Assembly (NCBI GenBank): GCA_002329495.1
Contig: DCTH01000246.1
Span: 25,961 to 31,202, forward strand
Length of the DNA stretch: 5,242 nucleotides
Direction of reading: 5' to 3'
DNA from: Syntrophothermus sp. UBA1445
GTDB lineage: Bacteria; Bacillota; Syntrophomonadia; Syntrophomonadales; DTU052
The position numbers were made by a program, and so were the translations under genes. A model generated the notes under the pieces. That model was not told where the DNA came from. It saw only the letters and a program-made list of their open reading frames with translations, and searched no databases. Below, piece by piece: positions 1-5,242 of the stretch; the first letter of the stretch is position 1, and each line of letters opens with the position of its first letter.

Positions 1-820
1 GGCAGCTGATCTTATCAGGAGTGGCGAAATCAGCGTTGACGGTCGAAAGGTCAAAGCCAGTCACCGCATCAAAGAGGGTGACCTGATTACAGTGCATATT
101 CCACCTCCTCAGGAGGTGCAGCTTATACCTCAGGATATACCGCTGCAGGTGGTATATGAGGATCATGATCTCGTAATTATCGATAAGCCTCAGGGAATGG
201 TGGTTCATCCGGCTCATGGAAACTGGGACCAGACCCTGGTCAATGCCCTGCTATATCAGGTTCAGGACCTCTCCGGCATAAATGGCGAACTGCGGCCAGG
301 AATTGTCCACCGTTTGGACAAGGATACCTCTGGACTTATGGTGGTCGCAAAGAACGACCACAGTCACCGGCATCTGGCAGATCAGATTAAAACCCACAGT
401 TTTACCCGGGAATATATGGCCCTGGTTCATGGCCAGGTCCGTGAAAACCAGGGGAGGATTGAAGCCCCGATTGGACGGGATCCCAGGGACCGCAAGAAAA
501 TGGCGGTGGTGGCCGGAGGCAGACCATCCATCACCAATTACCGGGTAATCGAAAGGTTTGTAGATTACACCCTGGTACGGTGTCGTTTGGAGACCGGGAG
601 AACCCACCAGATAAGAGTCCACATGGCCTATCTGGATCACCCGGTGGTGGGTGATCCTTTGTATGGGCCGCGCAAGAATGCCTGGGGGCTTGACAAGCAG
701 GTCTTGCACGCCAGCCTGCTGGCTATTACCCATCCGACCACCGGTGAATTGATGACCTTCGAGTCACCGTTGCCCGAATACTTCCATGACATTCTGGAAA
801 ACCTGACCGCTGTATATTGA
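1..820 (+). CDS. rluD: Ribosomal large subunit pseudouridine synthase, RluA/RluD family (5' partial)
   Basis: This enzyme isomerises specific uridines in 23S rRNA to pseudouridine; RluD-type members act on helix 69, though the exact target cannot be read from sequence. The frame (first full codon at base 2) is open to the window edge. It starts inside an S4 RNA-binding domain (ADLIRSGEISVDG, then a GDLITV strand), followed by the catalytic domain: YEDHDLVIIDKPQGMVVHP (motif I), the signature HRLDKDTSG with the presumed catalytic Asp at 317-319, and RTHQIRVH (599-622) followed by HPVVGDPLYG. About 272 residues are present. Family members are near 300, so roughly 30 residues and the start codon lie upstream. 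A GTG at 92 is an internal valine codon, not the start. The gene ends with TGA at 818-820 and its own terminator, so it is transcriptionally separate from the pyr genes. The family is certain; RluD rather than a paralogue is likely. Confidence 0.93.
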   Translation, partial: AADLIRSGEISVDGRKVKASHRIKEGDLITVHIPPPQEVQLIPQDIPLQVVYEDHDLVIIDKPQGMVVHPAHGNWDQTLVNALLYQVQDLSGINGELRPGIVHRLDKDTSGLMVVAKNDHSHRHLADQIKTHSFTREYMALVHGQVRENQGRIEAPIGRDPRDRKKMAVVAGGRPSITNYRVIERFVDYTLVRCRLETGRTHQIRVHMAYLDHPVVGDPLYGPRKNAWGLDKQVLHASLLAITHPTTGELMTFESPLPEYFHDILENLTAVY

Positions 821-825
821 CAACC

Positions 826-848
826 CCAGTATAAGCAATACTGGTTTT
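826..848 (+). terminator. Intrinsic terminator after rluD
   Basis: A perfect 7-bp stem, CCAGTAT (826-832) with ATACTGG (838-844), encloses a 5-base AAGCA loop and is followed directly by TTTT (845-848). It begins five bases after the rluD stop codon and lies upstream of the pyr promoter. Placement and geometry fit a Rho-independent terminator. The stem is only moderately GC-rich and the T run is short, so some read-through is possible. Confidence 0.72.
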
Positions 849-881
849 CCAAAGTATAAACATCAAAGCCAGGATATTTGT

Positions 882-910
882 TTGACTTCATATGATCGGT
901 GATATAAAAT
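882..910 (+). promoter_or_regulatory. Probable sigma-A promoter of the pyr operon
   Basis: A -35 box TTGACT (882-887, five of six consensus bases) and a -10 box TAAAAT (905-910, five of six) are separated by 17 bases, the optimal spacing. The start point would be near 917, just ahead of the first PyrR-binding hairpin at 923. The leader RNA would then begin almost directly with the switch, as in other PyrR-controlled operons. An alternative -10 reading, TATAAA at 903-908, would give a less favourable 15-base spacer. Confidence 0.75.
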
Positions 911-922
911 TCACTCAGATAA

Positions 923-1571
<649 letters not shown>

Positions 1572-1576
1572 GGTAG

Positions 1577-1672
1577 TTTCCCTTTAAGACAGTCCCGAGA
1601 GGCTGGTAAGGGAGAGTCCACCACCAAGACTTCCGAGCCTTACCAGCCTGAACAGCGGGTGAGGCTTTTTTT
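1577..1672 (+). promoter_or_regulatory. PyrR-dependent transcription attenuator 2 (pyrR-pyrB gap)
   Basis: This is a second full PyrR switch. The anti-antiterminator has a lower stem TTTCCCTT (1577-1584) with AAGGGAGA (1608-1615), seven Watson-Crick pairs and one G-U, and an apex AGTCCCGAGAGGCT (1591-1604) matching the PyrR-binding consensus very closely. The antiterminator is a perfect 12-bp pairing of AGGCTGGTAAGG (1600-1611) with CCTTACCAGCCT (1638-1649). The terminator pairs 1636-1644 with 1658-1666 and ends in seven Ts. The antiterminator uses bases from both of the other structures, so the three cannot coexist. In Bacillus subtilis comparable attenuators lie before pyrR, between pyrR and pyrP, and between pyrP and pyrB. 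Here a single one precedes pyrB and there is no pyrP. Confidence 0.94.
1636..1672 (+). terminator. Terminator hairpin of attenuator 2
   Basis: AGCCTTACC (1636-1644) pairs with GGTGAGGCT (1658-1666) in nine consecutive pairs, one of them G-U, around a 13-base loop. The stem runs into an uninterrupted run of seven Ts (1666-1672). It is a stronger-looking terminator than the one before pyrR. Confidence 0.9.
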
Positions 1673-1748
1673 GTGGGAAAAATCATGCGGAAATTTGTTT
1701 GCAATGTTCCGGTTCGACACACAGTAACTAATACAAGGGGTTGATTAA

Positions 1749-2675
1749 ATGGTATTTAAACATCGTAAAGACCTTCTCGGCCTGGCAGATCTGAGCCGCA
1801 GCGACATCGATACTATTTTGAATACTGCGGTTCCCATGAAGGATGTACTGATGCGCGACATCAAGAAGGTACCCACCTTGAGGGGTAAAGTGGTTTGTAC
1901 GGTGTTTTATGAAAACAGCACCAGAACCCGGACCTCATTTGAACTGGCAGGCAAATACCTGAGTGCTGATACGGTCAACCTGGCGGTATCTACCAGCAGT
2001 GTACAGAAGGGTGAAAGTCTCAAGGATACCATCAAAACCATTGAGGTGATGGGGACCGATGTGATGATCATCAGGCACGCGATGAGCGGAACCCCCCACT
2101 ATGTGGCCCGGAATACCCGCATGCGGGTGATAAACGCCGGTGACGGTGCCCATGAACATCCCACCCAGGGCCTCCTCGATATGTATTCGATCCGTGACAA
2201 GAAAGGAACCCTGGAAGGGTTGAAAGTCGCCATTCTGGGGGATGTTGAACACAGCCGGGTGGCTCGCTCCAATATCATTGGACTGAGCAAATACGGCTGC
2301 GAAATCCGGGTGGTGGGCCCGGCAACCCTGCTTCCGGCTGAAATTGAGGCTCTGGGAGTAAAAAAATACTACGATATAGAGGAAGCCCTTGATGGTGTGG
2401 ATGTGATAAATGTTCTGCGGCTGCAGCTGGAACGTCAGAAGAAGGGCTTGTTTCCCAGTATTGCCGAGTATTCGGGCCGGTTTGGACTAACCCGTAAACG
2501 GTTGTCCCTGGCTGCAAAAGATGTCCTGGTGCTGCATCCCGGACCGATGAATCGGGGCGTGGAAATCGCCGGGGATGTGGCTGACAGTTCCGTGTCGGTT
2601 ATTAATGAGCAGGTCACCAATGGAGTTGCAGTACGAATGGCCTTGCTATATCTGATGATGGGAGGTGCCAACTGA
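1749..2675 (+). CDS. pyrB: Aspartate carbamoyltransferase catalytic subunit
   Basis: PyrB transfers the carbamoyl group of carbamoyl phosphate to aspartate, the committed step of pyrimidine synthesis, in the cytoplasm. The 308-residue product has normal length and all the expected signatures: the carbamoyl-phosphate loop STRTRTSFE (residues 57-65), the mobile loop with S84 and K87 (SSVQKGES), HPTQ (137-140), VLRLQLER (222-229) and the aspartate-side HPGPMNRG (263-270). ATG at 1749 has AAGGGG (1735-1740) eight bases upstream. No pyrI-type regulatory chain lies beside it, as expected for a Firmicute trimeric enzyme controlled by transcription rather than by CTP allostery. The stop overlaps the pyrC start by one base (TGATG, 2673-2677), so the two are probably translationally coupled. 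Expression lies behind both PyrR attenuators. Confidence 0.98.
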   Translation: MVFKHRKDLLGLADLSRSDIDTILNTAVPMKDVLMRDIKKVPTLRGKVVCTVFYENSTRTRTSFELAGKYLSADTVNLAVSTSSVQKGESLKDTIKTIEVMGTDVMIIRHAMSGTPHYVARNTRMRVINAGDGAHEHPTQGLLDMYSIRDKKGTLEGLKVAILGDVEHSRVARSNIIGLSKYGCEIRVVGPATLLPAEIEALGVKKYYDIEEALDGVDVINVLRLQLERQKKGLFPSIAEYSGRFGLTRKRLSLAAKDVLVLHPGPMNRGVEIAGDVADSSVSVINEQVTNGVAVRMALLYLMMGGAN

Positions 2676-2677
2676 TG
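2661..2677 (+). promoter_or_regulatory. pyrC ribosome-binding site and pyrB/pyrC stop-start overlap
   Basis: GGAGGT (2661-2666) lies inside the last codons of pyrB, eight bases before the pyrC ATG at 2675. The pyrB stop TGA (2673-2675) shares its last base with that ATG. This fixes the pyrC start and suggests that ribosomes finishing pyrB restart on pyrC, matching the output of two enzymes that act in succession. Confidence 0.88.
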
Positions 2678-3964
2678 ACCTTGATAATAAAAGGTGGCCG
2701 TATTATAGATCCTGCCAATCAGGTTGATATGACAGGTGACATCTTGATAGAAGATGGTCTGATTAAAGAGGTTTCCCGAGCGATTGAAATCAATAATGCC
2801 GAAGTCCTCAATGCTGAAGGCATGATTGTCTGTCCGGGCTTCATCGATATGCATGTTCATTTGCGTGAACCCGGGCTGGAGTATAAAGAGACCATTGCCA
2901 GTGGTGTACGGGCCGCCGCGGTAGGCGGTTTTACCACCATCTGCTGTATGCCGAACACTGACCCGGTTTGTGACAACCGGGCGGTGGCTGCTTTTATCGT
3001 TGATACAGCCCGGAGACAGGGACTGGTTAATGTTCATCCCATCGGCTGTATAACCAAGGGACAGAAGGGTCAGGAGATTACGGAAATGGCGGCCCTGGTG
3101 GATGCCGGTTGTGTGGGGATTTCGGACGACGGGAAGTCGGTAATGAATGCCGAGGTTATGCGGCGGGCCCTGGAGTACGCTTTGATGTTCGACCTGCCGG
3201 TGATCTCCCACAGTGAGGATATGAACCTCTCCGAAGGCGGGCAGATGCATGAAGGGTATTACTCCACCCTGTATGGCTTAAAAGGGATTCCGGCGGCGGC
3301 CGAAGAGATCATGGTGGCCCGGGATATAATGCTCAGCAGTATGACCGGTTCCCGACTCCATATTGCCCATATCAGCACCAGGGGCAGTCTGGAACTGATT
3401 CGTGCGGCCAAGGAATCCGGGTTGCGGGTTTCCTGTGAGGTAACCCCCCATCACCTTACCCTGACTGACCAGGAGTTAGGCACCTATGACGCTGATTACA
3501 AGGTGAACCCCCCGCTTCGCTCTCAGGAGCACGTTAAGGCTTTGATAGCCGGACTCGGTGATGGTACGATAGATTGTCTGGCTACGGATCATGCACCCCA
3601 CGAGATTGAGGTCAAGGATTGCGAATTCAATCTGGCCTCCTTCGGAATATCAGGACTGGAAACTGCGGTTCCGGTAGTCTTTTCTTACCTGATTAACAGC
3701 AACCAGGTAGATGTAAGTACCATCGTGAAGGCCTGGACCGTGGGGCCGGCGAAGATACTTGGATTGGACCGGGGCACACTGACTCCGGGCAAGGTTGCTG
3801 ATGTAACCATAATTGACCCGGGGGCGAGCCAGGAGGTGGATCCCGGGCGGTTTCAATCCAAGGGCAAGAATAACCCCTATAAAGGACGAGTCTTAAAAGG
3901 ATGGCCGTATGCGACCCTGGTGGGGGGCAAAGTTGTCGCGCAAAAGGGAAACATAATAGAGTAA
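2675..3964 (+). CDS. pyrC: Dihydroorotase, class I
   Basis: PyrC reversibly closes N-carbamoyl-L-aspartate to L-dihydroorotate using a two-zinc centre in an amidohydrolase TIM barrel. The 429-residue length is typical of class I bacterial enzymes. Predicted metal ligands are all present: H60 and H62 in MHVHLREPG, the acidic bridging residue D152 in SDDGKS, H179 in ISHSED, H232 in AHIST and D305 in ATDHAPH. R64 and N94 (MPNTDP) fit the substrate-binding positions. The N-terminal beta-sandwich strand (LIIKGGRIIDPANQ) and the C-terminal return to it (GKVADVTIIDPG, then PYKGRVLKGWPYATLVGG) are intact. The start is set by the overlap with pyrB. The gene ends in TAA at 3962-3964 and is followed by an unusually long non-coding gap. 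Reading the ligands by family alignment is inference, but the assignment is secure. Confidence 0.98.
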   Translation: MTLIIKGGRIIDPANQVDMTGDILIEDGLIKEVSRAIEINNAEVLNAEGMIVCPGFIDMHVHLREPGLEYKETIASGVRAAAVGGFTTICCMPNTDPVCDNRAVAAFIVDTARRQGLVNVHPIGCITKGQKGQEITEMAALVDAGCVGISDDGKSVMNAEVMRRALEYALMFDLPVISHSEDMNLSEGGQMHEGYYSTLYGLKGIPAAAEEIMVARDIMLSSMTGSRLHIAHISTRGSLELIRAAKESGLRVSCEVTPHHLTLTDQELGTYDADYKVNPPLRSQEHVKALIAGLGDGTIDCLATDHAPHEIEVKDCEFNLASFGISGLETAVPVVFSYLINSNQVDVSTIVKAWTVGPAKILGLDRGTLTPGKVADVTIIDPGASQEVDPGRFQSKGKNNPYKGRVLKGWPYATLVGGKVVAQKGNIIE

Positions 3965-3995
3965 GTTTTCGCCACGAGAATATACCGGTTTCGGA

Positions 3996-4085
3996 CTCAT
4001 CCTGGGAGAATTGACAGCTCTGGCCCTGGAAGACCCGGTAAATACAAGAAAGATGCCTGTACAGGTTCGAATCCTATCCCTGAGC
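3996..4085 (+). pseudogene. Degenerate tRNA-like element, class II (Leu/Ser-like) features
   Basis: A T-arm is clear: GGTTCGAATCC (4064-4074) matches the tRNA consensus exactly, with stem ACAGG (4061-4065) and CCTAT (4073-4077), four of five pairs, around the seven-base loop TTCGAAT. About 60 bases upstream TGGGAGAATTG (4003-4013) resembles the D-arm start of bacterial tRNA-Leu, and GAG (4006-4008) pairs with CTC (4018-4020). The acceptor ends CTCA (3996-3999) and TGAG (4081-4084) pair at the right distance for a long-variable-arm tRNA. Decay is evident: the three inner acceptor pairs do not form, the D-loop GG is GA, no clean five-pair anticodon stem exists around CTGGAAG (4026-4032), and no CCA follows. 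It is best read as a tRNA relic or a tRNA-like RNA, not a working tRNA; chance resemblance is not excluded. Confidence 0.4.
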
Positions 4086-4118
4086 GATCATTACGGACCT
4101 TAATCACTGAAATACGGA

Positions 4119-4144
4119 ACCAGGCAGGACAAAACCCGGCTGGT
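4119..4144 (+). repeat. Imperfect stem-loop in the pyrC-pyrK gap
   Basis: ACCAG (4119-4123) pairs perfectly with CTGGT (4140-4144). The stem continues inward with C-G and two G-C pairs interrupted by G-G and A-C mismatches, closing on an ACAAAA loop (4129-4134). No T run follows, so it is not an intrinsic terminator. Its role is unknown; it could be an mRNA stability or processing structure. Confidence 0.4.
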
Positions 4145-4171
4145 GGTGAATACACTAATCTGAGATGATGA

Positions 4172-4193
4172 GTTGGAATCAATCCCCTCCAAC
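4172..4193 (+). repeat. Hairpin upstream of the pyrK ribosome-binding site
   Basis: GTTGGA (4172-4177) and TCCAAC (4188-4193) form a perfect 6-bp stem with a ten-base loop. No T run follows. The 3' strand overlaps CCTCC (4186-4190), which is complementary to the pyrK Shine-Dalgarno GGAGG (4221-4225), so forming this hairpin would keep that segment from covering the ribosome-binding site. The regulatory reading is inference. Confidence 0.4.
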
Positions 4194-4220
4194 CAAGGAA
4201 TTACGGGATAACCAAATTAC

Positions 4221-4234
4221 GGAGGTATCTTATG
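4221..4234 (+). promoter_or_regulatory. pyrK ribosome-binding site
   Basis: GGAGGT (4221-4226) is followed after five bases by the ATG at 4232-4234. This strong site fixes the pyrK start and shows that pyrK initiates independently of pyrC, whose stop is 267 bases upstream. Confidence 0.85.
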
Positions 4235-5035
4235 CCCTCAGTTGAAAAAGCTCTGGTGATAAGGCACCGCGAGATTGCACCTTATTACTATGAACTTGAA
4301 TTTATTTCCCCCAGTATTGCCCGGGAGGTCCTGCCCGGACAATTTGTAAACGTAAGGATATCAAACAGCCTCGATCCCCTCCTGAGAAGGCCGTTCAGTA
4401 TTTATGATGTTGACAAAAAACTCGGCAGCATTACGGTTTTTTATAAGGTTGTCGGCCGGGGTACTGAACTGCTGTCTCAAATGCCGATTCAGAAACGACT
4501 GGACGTTATGGGACCACTTGGTAAACCATTTTCAATCCCCCAGCACATCAGTAACGCCTATCTTATTGGCGGAGGGGTGGGTATTGCCCCCCTGGTATAC
4601 CTGGCACGGGTACTGACTGCCCACAACATAAAGATAAAGGTGTTAATGGGAGCTTCCACCTCAGGATTCCTTTCCGGCAAAGACATGTTTGGCCGGTTGG
4701 GAGTTGATTACCTGGTCAGTACCGATGACGGAAGCGAGGGTTTGAAAGGAAGGGTAACCGATCTTTTCGAACAGCAGCTCTCGATTACCGATTGTGATTA
4801 TATCTATGCCTGCGGACCAGAACCGATGCTTTCCCGGATAACCCATCTGGCCCTCAATAATGGTATTGAAGGTGAGATATCACTGGAGGGTCACATGGCC
4901 TGTGGGGTTGGAGCCTGTCTGGGTTGCGCCCACCAGGTAAAAGTCGGGGAAAGCCATCGCTATGCCAAAATCTGCAGTGAAGGCCCGGTGTTTAAGATTG
5001 GTGAGGTGTTATTCCACACCCGGAATGAGGGGTGA
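4232..5035 (+). CDS. pyrK: Dihydroorotate dehydrogenase B, electron-transfer subunit
   Basis: PyrK carries FAD and a [2Fe-2S] cluster and passes electrons from the FMN of PyrD to NAD+, allowing dihydroorotate oxidation with NAD as acceptor in the cytoplasm. The 267-residue product has a ferredoxin-reductase-like layout: an N-terminal FAD barrel with RRPFSIY (residues 52-58), GPLGKPF (94-100), a nucleotide-binding GGGVGIAPL (113-121), YACGPEPML (192-200), and a C-terminal cluster-binding segment with cysteines C224, C229, C232 and C248 (spacing CX4CX2CX15C), as in known PyrK proteins. The start is supported by the GGAGGT site. It comes directly before pyrD, its partner in the PyrD2-PyrK2 enzyme. 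The stop TGA (5033-5035) is in the same frame as the pyrD coding sequence. Confidence 0.97.
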   Translation: MPSVEKALVIRHREIAPYYYELEFISPSIAREVLPGQFVNVRISNSLDPLLRRPFSIYDVDKKLGSITVFYKVVGRGTELLSQMPIQKRLDVMGPLGKPFSIPQHISNAYLIGGGVGIAPLVYLARVLTAHNIKIKVLMGASTSGFLSGKDMFGRLGVDYLVSTDDGSEGLKGRVTDLFEQQLSITDCDYIYACGPEPMLSRITHLALNNGIEGEISLEGHMACGVGACLGCAHQVKVGESHRYAKICSEGPVFKIGEVLFHTRNEG

Positions 5036-5242
5036 ACAACAACGGAAAAGAAAGCTCGAAAAAAAAGCCGGATTGTACTAGATCTTGAAGTTAACCTGGG
5101 AGGAATGGCCCTAAAGAATCCGATAACGGTGGCATCAGGAACCTTTGGCTATGGGATGGAGTATGAACCGTTTGTAGATGTTGCTTCACTGGGTGCAGTA
5201 ATCGTTAAAGGTACCACCCTGGAGCCACGAGCAGGAAATCCA
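5036..5242 (+). CDS. pyrD: Dihydroorotate dehydrogenase B, catalytic subunit (3' partial; start codon unresolved)
   Basis: PyrD is the FMN-containing subunit that oxidises dihydroorotate to orotate; paired with PyrK it is the NAD-linked type 1B enzyme. The visible N-terminal part matches the family well: [16 protein letters not shown], then [19 protein letters not shown] and LEPRAGNP at the window edge. Homology starts near 5078. The coordinate given is only where the open frame begins after the pyrK stop. Between 5036 and 5104 this frame contains no ATG, GTG or TTG. The ATG at 5105 would remove the first conserved strand and has its purine-rich site touching the codon. Starts that overlap pyrK exist in other frames (ATG 5025, GTG 5032) and would need a shift at the 8-A run (5059-5066). 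A sequencing error, an unusual start or real frameshifting are all possible. Identity is secure; the start is not. Confidence 0.88.
5059..5066 (+). repeat. Run of eight As at the pyrK-pyrD junction
   Basis: CTCG is followed by eight As and GCC. In the frame of ATG 5025 the bases 5060-5066 read A AAA AAA, a classic -1 slippery heptamer, and a -1 slip would enter the pyrD frame. In the frame of GTG 5032, losing one A would also restore pyrD. The run is thus the most likely place for a sequence error, a phase-variable indel or recoding. Confidence 0.6.

Larger units (their letters stand above)
3965..4231 (+). other. Non-coding gap between pyrC and pyrK (267 bases)
   Basis: I find no convincing protein-coding gene here on either strand; the short minus-strand frame at 3997-4182 has no family features. 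The gap holds a tRNA-like relic (3996-4085), an imperfect hairpin at 4119-4144, a 6-bp hairpin at 4172-4193 and the pyrK ribosome-binding site (4221-4226). No PyrR-binding apex of the GTCCNGNGAGG type is visible, so this is not a third pyr attenuator. Many Firmicute pyr operons carry carA-carB at this place, and no remnant of them is recognisable. Confidence 0.7.

Noticed and set aside
92..94. GTG at 92 as the start of the pseudouridine synthase
   Set aside because: The same frame is open to the window edge and encodes S4-domain sequence before this codon, so the codon is an internal valine and the true start is outside the window.
251..733. Long minus-strand open frame opposite rluD, and similar ones opposite pyrR, pyrB and pyrC
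   Set aside because: They lack recognisable family features and ribosome-binding sites and mirror well-identified genes on the + strand.
4017..4041. Resemblance to the SAM-I riboswitch core (GGCCC ... CCCGG-AA)
   Set aside because: Only a short GC-rich stretch matches. The four-way junction, the other conserved cores and a downstream terminator are missing, and a SAM sensor makes no sense before pyrK.
4011..4044. Promoter inside the pyrC-pyrK gap based on a perfect TTGACA (4011-4016)
   Set aside because: The only -10-like sequence nearby, TAAATA (4039-4044), is 22 bases away, and the bases at 17-base spacing do not resemble a -10 box. The TTGACA falls inside the D-arm of the tRNA-like element.
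4056..4065. Perfect 10-base palindrome CCTGTACAGG as an operator
   Set aside because: It is short, and its right half is the 5' strand of the tRNA-like T-arm. No promoter is close by, so an operator role has no support.
3997..4182. Short minus-strand open frame in the pyrC-pyrK gap
   Set aside because: It encodes 61 residues of low-plausibility sequence with no recognisable motif or good start context, and it overlaps the tRNA-like element.
5105..5107. ATG at 5105 as the pyrD start
   Set aside because: It would remove the conserved LDLEVNLGG strand, and the GGGAGGA purine run (5098-5104) abuts the codon with no spacing.

Overview
This window is the front half of a de novo pyrimidine (UMP) biosynthesis operon, preceded by the 3' part of an unrelated pseudouridine synthase gene. 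All genes are on the + strand. The gene set and its control point to a Gram-positive bacterium, most likely a clostridial Firmicute: a PyrR attenuation switch, a class I dihydroorotase, a PyrK electron-transfer subunit for a type 1B dihydroorotate dehydrogenase, strong Shine-Dalgarno sites and mixed ATG/GTG starts. Base composition looks moderate (about half G+C by eye). I cannot name the species.

Layout. (1) 1-820: RluA/RluD-family pseudouridine synthase, N-terminus cut by the window edge, closed by an intrinsic terminator at 826-848. (2) 882-1025: pyr promoter and a leader with a complete three-way PyrR attenuator (anti-antiterminator, antiterminator, terminator). (3) 1026-1571: pyrR. (4) 1577-1672: a second complete PyrR attenuator. 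(5) 1749-2675 pyrB and 2675-3964 pyrC, overlapping by one base. (6) 3965-4231: a 267-base non-coding gap holding a decayed tRNA-like element, two hairpins and the pyrK ribosome-binding site. (7) 4232-5035: pyrK. (8) about 5036-5242: the beginning of pyrD, which runs off the window.

How it works together. PyrB makes carbamoyl aspartate, PyrC closes it to dihydroorotate, and PyrD with PyrK oxidises this to orotate using NAD. PyrR senses UMP/UTP against PRPP and, when pyrimidines are plentiful, should bind the two RNA hairpins and cause termination before pyrR and again before pyrB. pyrB and everything after it therefore lie behind two switches in series, while pyrR lies behind one.

Most of the window is conventional. 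The points that deserve attention are: pyrD has no ATG/GTG/TTG in frame ahead of its conserved N-terminus, and an 8-A run lies where a frameshift would repair this; the tRNA-like relic sits in the pyrC-pyrK gap, where many Firmicutes carry carA-carB; and the two attenuators appear unequal in strength. I see no sign of a wholly new system.
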